A DNA stretch of 64,000 bases from Thiorhodovibrio litoralis (GTDB lineage: Bacteria; Pseudomonadota; Gammaproteobacteria; Chromatiales; Chromatiaceae): positions 3,582,501 through 3,646,500 of the forward strand of contig NZ_CP121473.1 of assembly GCF_033954455.1 (NCBI RefSeq), given 5' to 3'. The notes below the pieces were generated by a model. It ran no database searches. It saw only the letters and a list, made by a program, of their open reading frames with translations, and had not been told where the DNA came from. Both the position numbers and the translations under genes were made by a program. Each line of letters opens with the position of its first letter. Position 1 is the stretch's first letter. Shown piece by piece: positions 7,954 to 15,504 of this stretch.

Positions 7954-9744
7954 GGCACCCAAGACTGCCTGGCGCTCGCGTTCATGCAGCTGCAGCTCCC
8001 ACATGGCGGCATAGGCGCCGCCGGCGTCGAGCAGCCCGTGGTGATCGCCCTGCTCAATGATACGCCCACCGTCCATCACCAGAATGCGATCAGCATCGAC
8101 AATGGTCGAGAGCCGATGGGCGATGACCAGGGTGCTGTGATTCTCGGCGACTTCGGCCAGCGTTTGCTGAATGGCCTGCTCGGTGCGGCTGTCGAGTGAT
8201 GAGGTTGCCTCGTCGAAAATCAGGATGCGCGGGCGCTTGAGAATGGCGCGGGCGATGGCGACGCGCTGCTTCTCCCCACCGGAGAGCTTGAGCCCGCGCT
8301 CGCCGACGACCGTCTGCCAGCCATTCGGCAGACTCTCGATGAAGGCACGGATGTGGGCCAGCTCGGCGGCGCGCTCGATCTCCTCGCGGGTGGCTTGCGG
8401 GCGACCATAGTTCAGATTGTACAAAATACTGTCATTGAACAGCACCGTATCCTGGGGCACGATACCAATGGCCGCGCGCAGGCTCTGCTGGGTGACCTCA
8501 CGGACATCCTGCCCGTCGACCAGGATGCGCCCGTCTGTCACCTCATAAAAGCGGCACAGCAGCCGCGCAAGGGTCGACTTGCCGGCGCCGCTGTGCCCAA
8601 CCACGGCGACCTTCTCGCCCGGGGCGATGGTGAAATCCACCGCACGCAAAATCGGCCGCTCCCGCTGATAATCGAAGCTCACCTGCTCAAAGCGCACGCC
8701 ACCGGCGCTCAGCCTCAGCGACTGAGCGCTCGGGGCATCCTGCACCTCCGGCACGCGCGCGAGCAGCTTGACCACCAAATCCATGTCGGCCAGGGCGTAT
8801 TTGATCTGCCGATAGACGATACCGAGAAAGCCGAGCGGAATGAACAACTGCAGCATCAGCGCATTGACCAGCACCAGATCGCCGATGCTCATGCGCCCGG
8901 AGACCACGCCCTGGGCGGCGAAGAACATGATCCCCGTCACCCCGAGCGCGATAATGCTGCCCTGGCCAAAGTTCAGCAGCGACATGGAGCTCTGGCTTTT
9001 CACCGCATAGTCTTCCCACTCCGACAGGGTGCCGTCGTAGCGCTCCAACTCCATGCGCTCGTTGCCGAAATACTTGACGGTCTCGTAGTTCAGCAGGCTG
9101 TCGAACGCTTGGGAATTGGCATGGGAATCGAGCCTGTTCATCTGGTGGCGATAGTCCATGCGCCATTCGGTGATCGCAAAGGTGAAGGCCACGTAGACCA
9201 GCACGGTGCCAAAAGTTACCAGGGTGAACACCAGCTCGTATTTGGTCAGCAGCACAGCGGCGACCAAGGAGAATTCCACCAGCACCGGGATGACGCTGAA
9301 GACCATGTAGTTCAGAATGGTCGACACCGAGCGGGTGCCTCGCTCCAGGTCGCGGCTGATGGCGCCGCTCTGGCGCTCGAGGTGATAGCGCAGCGACAAA
9401 CGGTGCAGGTGCTCCAGCACCCGGGTCGAAAGCCGACGCATGGCTCGAAAGCGCACCCGCGCGAAGACCACATCGCGCAGCTCATTGAACAGGGCGCTCG
9501 AGAGCTTGAGCGACCCATAAAGCAGCAGCAGGCTGACCGGCAACACCAGCAGTTGCGCCTGCGGCCCCTCGAAGGCATCGACGATGTCCTTGAACACCAT
9601 GGGCACGCCGACATTGGCGAACTTCGCCAGCACCAACGCGCCCAGCGCCAGCAGCGCGCGCCCACGAAACTCCAACAGATAGGGCAGCATCTGGCGCAGG
9701 TTCTGCCAGTCGCGGCGGTCGCCGTGGATGCGTTCGGTAGCCAT
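7939..9744 (-). CDS. Atm1/HMT1-type ABC exporter, fused permease and ATPase
   Basis: A 601-residue half-transporter. The N-terminal part is a type-1 exporter membrane domain with about six helices, containing NSQAFDSLLNYETVKYFGNE, the signature seen in mitochondrial Atm1 and bacterial glutathione-linked relatives. The C-terminal ATPase has Walker A GHSGAGKST, signature LSGGEKQRVAIARA and Walker B ILIFDEATSSLD with an H-loop in IAHRLST. Family members export glutathione conjugates or persulfides and serve Fe-S metabolism or metal tolerance; a role here in sulfur or metal handling is inference. I chose ATG 9744 (MATERIHG) with GGGACG upstream; an in-frame ATG at 9765 adds seven residues. Confidence 0.93.
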   Translation of the reverse strand: MATERIHGDRRDWQNLRQMLPYLLEFRGRALLALGALVLAKFANVGVPMVFKDIVDAFEGPQAQLLVLPVSLLLLYGSLKLSSALFNELRDVVFARVRFRAMRRLSTRVLEHLHRLSLRYHLERQSGAISRDLERGTRSVSTILNYMVFSVIPVLVEFSLVAAVLLTKYELVFTLVTFGTVLVYVAFTFAITEWRMDYRHQMNRLDSHANSQAFDSLLNYETVKYFGNERMELERYDGTLSEWEDYAVKSQSSMSLLNFGQGSIIALGVTGIMFFAAQGVVSGRMSIGDLVLVNALMLQLFIPLGFLGIVYRQIKYALADMDLVVKLLARVPEVQDAPSAQSLRLSAGGVRFEQVSFDYQRERPILRAVDFTIAPGEKVAVVGHSGAGKSTLARLLCRFYEVTDGRILVDGQDVREVTQQSLRAAIGIVPQDTVLFNDSILYNLNYGRPQATREEIERAAELAHIRAFIESLPNGWQTVVGERGLKLSGGEKQRVAIARAILKRPRILIFDEATSSLDSRTEQAIQQTLAEVAENHSTLVIAHRLSTIVDADRILVMDGGRIIEQGDHHGLLDAGGAYAAMWELQLHERERQAVLGAQPPA

Positions 9745-9957
9745 GATTCGTCCCGGACCTAACATGAGCGATTGAGTCTCAACGGTAGTGGTCCCATCTC
9801 AAGGGACTTTAAACGGGCATGCTTTGGCTGAACGGGCTTTGGAGAATGGACGCCATCATGATGGACCCCCTATGAAATATCTGGTCCTGGCAGACTCCGC
9901 AGTGCAAAGCAGCCGCCCAGAAGTGGATCAACGATGCGCGAACAGGGGGCAACAGCG

Positions 9958-10392
9958 ATGTCGGACATGGATATGGGAATGGACAACGGTGGCTGCGCCC
10001 TGCAGGAGCCATTTGCCCTGCAAGTCCTGGGCCCGGACATGGAGCCGGAATTCCCGGATCGCTGCGTGGTGGTCATCGAGCCCGTCAATCGGGCCGAGGA
10101 TGGTATGTATGTCTTTGTCGAGGTCGAAGGCGTGCGTTGGTTAAGGCAATACAAACGCGACCCACAGGGCCAACAATGGCTTGTCGCCCTGGACCCAAAT
10201 TTCCCCGCTATCGCACTCGACGGACTGCAGTGGCAAGTGCTCGGCGTGGTGATTCAGCGCAACATCCGGCGCAAGGTCAAGCATTATGAGTATGACCAGG
10301 GAAATCACGACAAGGACGCCGCACCAGAGCTAGGTGGTGATCCTGCACCCTCGCCCGCCTCGCCCCTCATTACCGACCTGACTGGGACCTGA
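9958..10392 (+). CDS. S24/LexA-fold protein lacking the catalytic Ser-Lys dyad
   Basis: Protein of 144 residues with no DNA-binding domain. The fold of S24 peptidases is recognisable: LQVLGPDMEPEFPDRCVVVIEP in place of the usual GDSMEP segment, then VEGVRWLRQYKRD in place of the strand carrying the catalytic Lys, and a closing LDPNFPAIALDGLQWQVLGVVIQ. The nucleophile Ser is Asp here and the Lys position appears to be Arg, so it is probably not a protease. I chose the ATG at 9958 because GGGGGC lies 8 nt upstream; ATG 9934 is less well placed. It diverges from the ABC exporter gene. Confidence 0.75.
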   Translation: MSDMDMGMDNGGCALQEPFALQVLGPDMEPEFPDRCVVVIEPVNRAEDGMYVFVEVEGVRWLRQYKRDPQGQQWLVALDPNFPAIALDGLQWQVLGVVIQRNIRRKVKHYEYDQGNHDKDAAPELGGDPAPSPASPLITDLTGT

Positions 10393-10558
10393 CCGGGACT
10401 TAAGACGCGCGCGCACCCAGACGGCTTGCAAAGGCCCGCGCTGAAATATGGAAGCAAAAACTGCTGCCGGACAGCGCCCGGACGCACTATGGAATGCCTC
10501 TAGGGCGTTCGGGCGACCCGCCTCGCGGCGAGCCGCCCGTGCCTGACGCCGGATTCAG

Positions 10559-11329
10559 TTACCGGTATGGATACTGGCGCGGAGGCATGGGGACGTTCTG
10601 CTGCATCCATCCGGGCATGACCGGGCGCTGCGGCATCCGCGGGCGCATCGGCGGTTGCGCCTGATGGGCCGGGGCTGGAGTTGGGGCCTGAGCAGGGGCG
10701 GCAGGTGCTGCCTGCTTGGGTGCGCTCGGCGCTGGCGCTTTAGCCGCTGGTGCAGGCTTAGCGACCGGTGCGGGCTTGGCTGCCGGTGCAGGCTTAGCCG
10801 CTGGCGCCGGTGCCGGCTTTGGAGCTGCGGCCCGAGCAGTCTGCCCTGGCTTCGGCGCAAATGGCTTGGCCGGCTCTGGCGCGGCCGCCGGTTTGGGCGC
10901 GGAGCTTGGTGATTTGGACGCCGCAGCGGCGCTTGCGGCAGCGGCAGATCCGGCTGCGGCCTTGTCGCCGGCGCCAGCTTGCGCGTCCCCACCCTCGCTT
11001 GCGCTAGGCGCTGAGCTGCTTGAGGGGCTAGCAGACGCGCTGGTCGACCCGCTGGTCGATCCACTGGCGGAGGCAGCAGCATCCGAGCCCTCCTCAGGAG
11101 CCGCTTCTGCCACCACGACCCGACCGATGGGGCTTAGGCGCTGATCGACGGATTCCTCGCTATGGTGGCCGGCACTTTGGTGCGGACCATAGGGGTCGCC
11201 GAGCATGAAAATAGAACCGAATATCAACGCGAGGGCGGCGCTAACAGTCGCAACCTTGTTGACGCCAAGGGTTGCTAACATGCCTCCGGACTTTTTTGTG
11301 GTTTGATCTGCGTCCACGGACTTACTCAT
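10559..11329 (-). CDS. Single-pass membrane protein with Ala/Pro/Lys-rich repeat tail
   Basis: Protein of 256 residues. A short cytoplasmic N-terminus is followed by one membrane segment (VATVSAALALIFGSIFML). Next come about 40 residues ending SVDQRLSPIGRVVVAEA, then a Ser/Ala-rich spacer and a long low-complexity region of PAPAAKPAP-type repeats, ending in MPQRPVMPGWMQQNVPMPPR. The xxRxxPIGxVxVA segment resembles the lead-in of c5-type cytochromes, but no CxxCH haem site is present. The tail may span periplasm or bind the cell wall, as in TonB-like proteins (inference). The start has AGGAGATATGA upstream. No function is assigned. Confidence 0.65.
   Translation of the reverse strand: MSKSVDADQTTKKSGGMLATLGVNKVATVSAALALIFGSIFMLGDPYGPHQSAGHHSEESVDQRLSPIGRVVVAEAAPEEGSDAAASASGSTSGSTSASASPSSSSAPSASEGGDAQAGAGDKAAAGSAAAASAAAASKSPSSAPKPAAAPEPAKPFAPKPGQTARAAAPKPAPAPAAKPAPAAKPAPVAKPAPAAKAPAPSAPKQAAPAAPAQAPTPAPAHQAQPPMRPRMPQRPVMPGWMQQNVPMPPRQYPYR
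10716..10810. repeat. Repeats coding for AKPAPA units
   Basis: Imperfect tandem units of 18-24 nt of the type GCCGGTGCAGGCTTAGCC encode the PAPAAKPAP stretch of the Ala/Pro-rich membrane protein. Confidence 0.7.
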
Positions 11330-11429
11330 TCATATCTCCTGTTGTTCCGTTGCACAGTGGCGAGAAATTATTAGGGTCAATTGGTGCGCTAATTGATCAA
11401 AGTTGGGTCACCGGTGTCAATCAGGGAAG

Positions 11430-11504
11430 CTGGCCCAGTGATGCCTGACCCACTGATGCTGGACCCAGTCCTGCTGGACCCGTTCACGCTGGGCCCAGCG
11501 GTGC
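11430..11504. repeat. Five degenerate 15-bp tandem units over the nnrU stop
   Basis: Units are CTGGCCCAGTGATGC, CTGACCCACTGATGC, TGGACCCAGTCCTGC, TGGACCCGTTCACGC and TGGGCCCAGCGGTGC. The tract covers the last seven codons and stop of the NnrU gene (11484) and extends 54 bp into the gap. Confidence 0.85.
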
Positions 11505-12110
11505 ATGGCCAAACAGCCATTGGTGCACCCAGAACAGGAACAGCACATAGACCACCACGCCGGCGATCACGGCAATCCAGTCGTTCCTGCTGCTTCCAAC
11601 CGGGCTCCCAAGGGCTCCCGCCGGTGCGGAATCTGCTCCCTGGGGACGGCGCTTGAGCGAAATGCGGTCAGCAACTGCCCAGGCAAGAAAACTGCCGAAT
11701 AAAAGCACATCGGCCAGGGACCCATTCGCGAGAAGATGCGCGAAGGCCCAGATCTTGACCGCTGCCAGCATCGGATGCTTGGTAGCGCGCTGGATGCGCC
11801 CAGGCAAATAAGTCGCGAACAGCAGCGGAAAAACCGGCAGCATCAACAGCAGCACCAGGTGACGCAACCAGGTCGGCGGCTGATACAAGACAATCGGATC
11901 GATACTCGCGCGGGCATCGCCATACCCCTGAACGATCAGCCACAGACCGAGCACCGACAAGAGCGCATAGCCCAGCTTCCACGCCGGCTCCCCCAGACGA
12001 TCAATGGTGCGGGAGCGCCAGGCTGGACGCACCATGGCGAAGGAATGCGTTCCCAGAAACAACAGCAGGCCGGCGATCAGTTGAAGCATGGCAATCGAGG
12101 CAGCAAACAC
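11484..12110 (-). CDS. NnrU family membrane protein
   Basis: Integral membrane protein of about 200 residues. LIAGLLLFLGTHSF near the N-terminus, GYALLSVLGLWLIVQGYGDAR and the C-terminal RATKHPMLAAVKIWAFAHLLANG are the conserved blocks of the NnrU/DUF1295-like family. That family is related to isoprenylcysteine methyltransferase-type membrane enzymes and was first linked to nitrite/nitric oxide metabolism. No nitrogen-oxide genes are nearby, so that role is not supported here. The GTG at 12110 and an ATG at 12089 are both possible starts and neither has a clear ribosome-binding site. The last codons lie in a 15-bp tandem repeat. Confidence 0.8.
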   Translation of the reverse strand: MFAASIAMLQLIAGLLLFLGTHSFAMVRPAWRSRTIDRLGEPAWKLGYALLSVLGLWLIVQGYGDARASIDPIVLYQPPTWLRHLVLLLMLPVFPLLFATYLPGRIQRATKHPMLAAVKIWAFAHLLANGSLADVLLFGSFLAWAVADRISLKRRPQGADSAPAGALGSPVGSSRNDWIAVIAGVVVYVLFLFWVHQWLFGHAPLGPA

Positions 12111-12244
12111 TCGTGAGGCGATAAAATTGTTGCGGCAGTGAGATTGGTTCGATCAGGCAAATGGCAAGCGCTCGCACCGGGGCTAGAACGTGCACTTTCA
12201 GCCCGTCATTCTAACCCATCCAATCCGTTCATGTGCGGCGGCAT

Positions 12245-13324
12245 TCAGGCGTCAGAGTTGGTTGGACCCTGGGACTGCATCCTTTCCGGCGGCCAGGCAC
12301 AGAGCACGGCCTGCACCAGGGTTGCGAGCGGAATTGCAAAGAAAACACCCCAAAAACCCCAGATCCCGCCGAACACCAGGATGGCCACAATGATGGCGAC
12401 CGGATGCAGATCAACAACCTCGGAAAATAGCAGTGGAACCAGCACGTTGCCGTCAATCGCCTGAATGACCAGGTACACGCTCAACAGCCACAGCAACTGC
12501 GGCGCCCATCCCCACTGAAACCAGGCGATCAGCACCACCGGTATGGTAACGACCGACGCCCCGATGTAGGGCACGATGACCGACACCCCAACCAGCACCG
12601 CCAGCAGCAGCGCGTAATTGAGCCCGAAGGCCCAAAAAGCCGCGAAGCTGACGGCCCAGACGATCAGAATCTCCCATACCTTGCCACGCACATAGTTGTA
12701 GATCTGGCGGTCCACCTCGCGCCAGACGGTGCTGGCGACACCACGATGCTTGGGAAGATAGCGTTTGAACCAGCTGAGGATCAGATCTTTGTCCTTGAGG
12801 AAAAAGAACACCAACAGCGGCATCAAAATGACGTAGACGATGACTGTGATCACGCCCACCACGGATGACATCGACAGCGACAGTAACTTCTGGCCGAAGT
12901 AACCGATCTCGTTGCGGATGGCGGTGATCAGCGCGCGAATCTGCTCGCTGGTGATCAACTCGGGGTAGCGCTCCGGCAGCCGCATCAGTGCCTGTTGCCA
13001 CATGGTCAGCATGCCCGGCAGTTGCTGCAGCAGGTCGGTGGCCTGACGCCACAGCAACGGCATTACCAGCAACAAAAGCGATGCCAGAAACAGCATAAAA
13101 ACCAGCAGCACCATCAGCGAACCGATCAGCCGCGGCCAGCCCCTGCGCTCGAGAAACCCCACCATGCCCTCAAGCAAATAGGCGATCACAATGCTCGCCA
13201 GCACGGGCGTGAGCATGTTGCCGAGGGTGACCACAACCACCAGAAGCGACAACAGGAAAAACGCCAGAAAAAGAATCTGGGGATCGGAGAAGTTGCGGCG
13301 GAACCAGTTGCTGAGGACTTGCAT
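12245..13324 (-). CDS. PerM/AI-2E family permease
   Basis: Protein of 359 residues with about eight membrane segments. Features are LLVVVVTLGNMLTPVLASIV near the start, a central amphipathic region, FFFLKDKDLILSWFKRYLPK, and the C-terminal family blocks YIGASVVTIPVVLIA and FGGIWGFWGVFFAIPLATL. This superfamily was named for autoinducer-2 export, but many members are Na+/H+-type or unknown transporters, so the substrate is open. I chose ATG 13324 (MQVLSNWF). An in-frame codon at 13339 would overlap the upstream hypothetical gene by 4 nt, which would also be consistent with an operon. Confidence 0.85.
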   Translation of the reverse strand: MQVLSNWFRRNFSDPQILFLAFFLLSLLVVVVTLGNMLTPVLASIVIAYLLEGMVGFLERRGWPRLIGSLMVLLVFMLFLASLLLLVMPLLWRQATDLLQQLPGMLTMWQQALMRLPERYPELITSEQIRALITAIRNEIGYFGQKLLSLSMSSVVGVITVIVYVILMPLLVFFFLKDKDLILSWFKRYLPKHRGVASTVWREVDRQIYNYVRGKVWEILIVWAVSFAAFWAFGLNYALLLAVLVGVSVIVPYIGASVVTIPVVLIAWFQWGWAPQLLWLLSVYLVIQAIDGNVLVPLLFSEVVDLHPVAIIVAILVFGGIWGFWGVFFAIPLATLVQAVLCAWPPERMQSQGPTNSDA

Positions 13325-13335
13325 GGGCGGGGGTC

Positions 13336-13710
13336 TCAAGCGCGCTCGCGCGCATGGCGCGCGAACAGATCCTCGAGCTCGTCGATCACCTCGCCGGCCG
13401 GGCGCCCCTGTAACATATGTGACGACGTCAGCAATGAGACTTCATTGAGTAGCTCGCTGGCATCGAGCTGGGGATAATTGCGCCGCAGGCGCTTGATCGC
13501 GGCGATGACGCTTTCCTGCGCTGGTCGTGGCTCGTGCGCAGCCACTTCGCTCTGGCCAGTGGCACTCTCGCGCGCGGACTTGGCAGACGTGCGCCGCTTA
13601 ACGAGAAATTCCGCAAAAGACTCCAGGGTCTCGCGCTCTGAGGCGTCAAGCGCGCGAAAATGCTTGATCAAACGCCTCTCGCGGGCGTCTTTACGATCGG
13701 GGACTAACAT
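13336..13710 (-). CDS. Conserved hypothetical protein upstream of the PerM gene
   Basis: A 124-residue soluble, charged, largely helical protein. It begins MLVPDRKDARERRLIKHFRAL and has a segment SERETLESFAEFLVKRR, a motif seen at the start of several small proteobacterial proteins. It ends with VIDELEDLFARHARERA. No enzyme motif is visible. The gene ends 11 nt before the preferred start of the permease gene and is on the same strand, so the two are probably co-transcribed. Function unknown. Confidence 0.6.
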   Translation of the reverse strand: MLVPDRKDARERRLIKHFRALDASERETLESFAEFLVKRRTSAKSARESATGQSEVAAHEPRPAQESVIAAIKRLRRNYPQLDASELLNEVSLLTSSHMLQGRPAGEVIDELEDLFARHARERA

Positions 13711-13820
13711 CAGAGACCCGCTGATCCAGCCGCTCGATCGGCGCCGGACGCAAGTGCGCCAGATGCCAGATCGAAGACAACTGGATCTCTAGGGGCTTGA
13801 TATGGGGCAAGGTAGAGGGG

Positions 13821-14300
13821 CTAGATATACAGGCAGATGTCGCTCTCGCCAGCAAACTCAAAGAAAGCGGCCGCGCCGGCATAGTCAACGCCGTCGATGA
13901 AGGCGCTCGTGTCCATGTCGAACAGGTCCACTGTCATCTGGCAGGCGATCAACCTGACCTCTGCCTCCTGGCACAGATCGCGCAATTCCTCGACACTGGC
14001 CACGCCCTTGTCCTTCATTTTCTTCTTCATCATGGCGGTCATCATCGCCTGCATGCCGGGCAGGGTCATGCCGAGAATCGGGAACCACTTATCCATCCCC
14101 ATCGGCATCGGCATGCCCGGATTACCGAGCGGTGTGACCTCAAGCGAGAGCTTCTTTTTCAGCAACTGCAGGCCGTAGAAGGTGAAAAACACCTGTACCT
14201 CATACCCCAGGGCGGAGGCGGTGGATGCCAGGATGAAGGGCGGATAGGCCCAGTCGAGTGAGCCCTTGGTGGCGATGATCGCGAGTTTCTTTTGTTCCAT
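13821..14300 (-). CDS. dsrE2: DsrE2-type sulfur-transfer protein
   Basis: A 159-residue DsrE/DsrF/DrsH-superfamily protein. LAIIATKGSLDWAYPPFILA is the family opening, followed by the membrane-like hydrophobic stretch VQVFFTFYGLQLL, a Met-rich segment GNPGMPMPMGMDKWFPILGM, and EAEVRLIACQMTVDLFDM carrying the conserved Cys (Cys at about residue 120). In Allochromatium the rhd-tusA-dsrE2 cluster works in cytoplasmic persulfide transfer towards reverse dissimilatory sulfite reductase, and the same order is seen here. The ATG at 14300 has AGAGGAACC upstream, and that ribosome-binding segment is tandemly triplicated (see the repeat at 14301-14344). Confidence 0.9.
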   Translation of the reverse strand: MEQKKLAIIATKGSLDWAYPPFILASTASALGYEVQVFFTFYGLQLLKKKLSLEVTPLGNPGMPMPMGMDKWFPILGMTLPGMQAMMTAMMKKKMKDKGVASVEELRDLCQEAEVRLIACQMTVDLFDMDTSAFIDGVDYAGAAAFFEFAGESDICLYI

Positions 14301-14344
14301 CGGTTCCTCTCAAGCGGTTCCTGATCAGTCGGTTCCTGTCAATG
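14301..14344 (-). repeat. Triplicated ribosome-binding segment upstream of dsrE2
   Basis: Three 14-15-bp units (CGGTTCCTCTCAAG, CGGTTCCTGATCAGT, CGGTTCCTGTCAATG on the plus strand) abut the dsrE2 start codon. On the coding strand each unit carries AGGAACCG, a purine-rich Shine-Dalgarno-like core. Confidence 0.75.
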
Positions 14345-14480
14345 GGTTCATCGCAGTCGGCTCGCCTCCTCTGGATGCAAGGGCATGCCAGGGATGTCGG
14401 CCGCTGCATGGAGTGCGCTCGGCGTAACGCGCGTGGCGCTCGTTCAGATTCCGGCGCCCCTCGGGACGCGCCGCTTAAAG

Positions 14481-14711
14481 TCAGGATTTCTTGATGAGAA
14501 ACAGAAACTTACCGCCCTCTTCTTGAGAATCCATCAGCTCGTTACCGGTCTGTTTGGCGAAGGCGTCGAAGTCCTTGACGGAGCCTGGGTCCGTGGCGAT
14601 GACGTGCAGCACCTGGCCCGACTCCATGCCAGCAAGGGTTTTTTTCGCGCGCAGAATCGGCAGTGGGCAATTGAGTCCGCTCGCGTCCAGTTCTTGATCA
14701 AAATCGGCCAT
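14481..14711 (-). CDS. tusA: Sulfur carrier protein TusA
   Basis: A 76-residue sulfurtransferase with the family motif LDASGLNCPLPILRAKKTL; the Cys of CPLP carries the persulfide. It continues with VLHVIATDPGSVKDFDAFAKQTG, also typical. I chose the ATG at 14711 because GGAGG lies 7 nt upstream and the protein then matches the usual length of about 75-80 residues; longer in-frame starts add an unrelated leader. It sits between rhodanese and dsrE2 on the same strand. Upstream, a perfect 8-bp stem AGACCCGC/GCGGGTCT (14829-14846) lies in the gap to the rhodanese gene. Confidence 0.93.
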   Translation of the reverse strand: MADFDQELDASGLNCPLPILRAKKTLAGMESGQVLHVIATDPGSVKDFDAFAKQTGNELMDSQEEGGKFLFLIKKS

Positions 14712-14945
14712 CTTCAACCTCCGAGATTGTGGCCAACCCCCGAGCCCGGCCCGGGGATTGAGTTTAGTATTTAACAAAACGCAAAGATGCTGATTTATAT
14801 GCGAAGCGGGCGCAAAACGCAAGTCGCGAGACCCGCGTGCGGGTCTTGCAGGCACGTCAAAAACAAACCCAGTCAGGCGCTTGCACGCAAAAAACCGAGT
14901 CCTTTAGTGCGCCATCGTGAGGCGCGCTGCTTAGCATTAGCCGAG

Positions 14946-15275
14946 TCAATCGGATCTCGCGAGGGTCCCGATCTCGAACCCTTGCCGCGCCCAGTCGATG
15001 ATGCCGCCACGCAGGTTGATGGCGTTTTCAAAGCCCTGCCCGATCAAAAACTGGCAGGCGTGGTAGGAGCGCGCGCCACTGCGACAGTAGATCACCAGAT
15101 CGCGATCGCGCGGCAACTCCGCATGGCGCAGTGGCAAAAGATGCATCGGCAGATGGGTCGCGTCCGGAATAATGCCCTGCGCCACCTCCTCCGGCGTGCG
15201 AATATCCACTAGCACCAAGTCGTTGGACGACTCAAGACGCGTCTTGAGGGAATCGGAATCGATTTCTTGAACCAC
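14946..15275 (-). CDS. Single-domain rhodanese sulfurtransferase
   Basis: A 109-residue rhodanese. LVLVDIRTPEEVAQGIIPDA is the substrate-binding opening, and the active loop CRSGARSYHACQFL carries the catalytic Cys; NLRGGIIDWARQG ends the fold. Its position ahead of tusA and dsrE2 matches the rhd gene of the Allochromatium rhd-tusA-dsrE2 cluster, where it loads TusA with sulfane sulfur. It diverges from cysG; the gap of 229 nt holds both promoters. Confidence 0.92.
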   Translation of the reverse strand: MVQEIDSDSLKTRLESSNDLVLVDIRTPEEVAQGIIPDATHLPMHLLPLRHAELPRDRDLVIYCRSGARSYHACQFLIGQGFENAINLRGGIIDWARQGFEIGTLARSD

Positions 15276-15504
15276 TGTTTCTCCTACCCGTCGAGCTCAA
15301 TTCTTCGTACTATTGTTGTAGCTTGCCAGCCACAGCTCAAGCGGCCGGTGTCTTTCGGGGTCTCTCAGCGCTCCGGTTCCGGGTCGTGAATACCGGTTCA
15401 TGAGTCCCAAGTGTCATTCCCTCCATCGGCCAAGTTTCTCTAGCATTGCACCTCACCAAGCAACAACCACCCGCATCCAGTCAGTACCCAAACCCGCACC
15501 CGAT

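Noticed and set aside
8353-9762. Long plus-strand frame of 469 codons
   Set aside because: It is the antisense of the Atm1-type ABC exporter gene, whose Walker and signature motifs are on the minus strand; the plus-strand product is His/Gln-rich and resembles nothing.
10716-11144. Plus-strand Gly/Ala-rich frame
   Set aside because: Antisense of the AKPAPA repeats in the minus-strand membrane protein gene.
14829-14846. 8-bp palindrome between the rhodanese and tusA genes as a terminator
   Set aside because: The loop is only 2 nt and no T-run follows in either direction, so I did not list it as a terminator.
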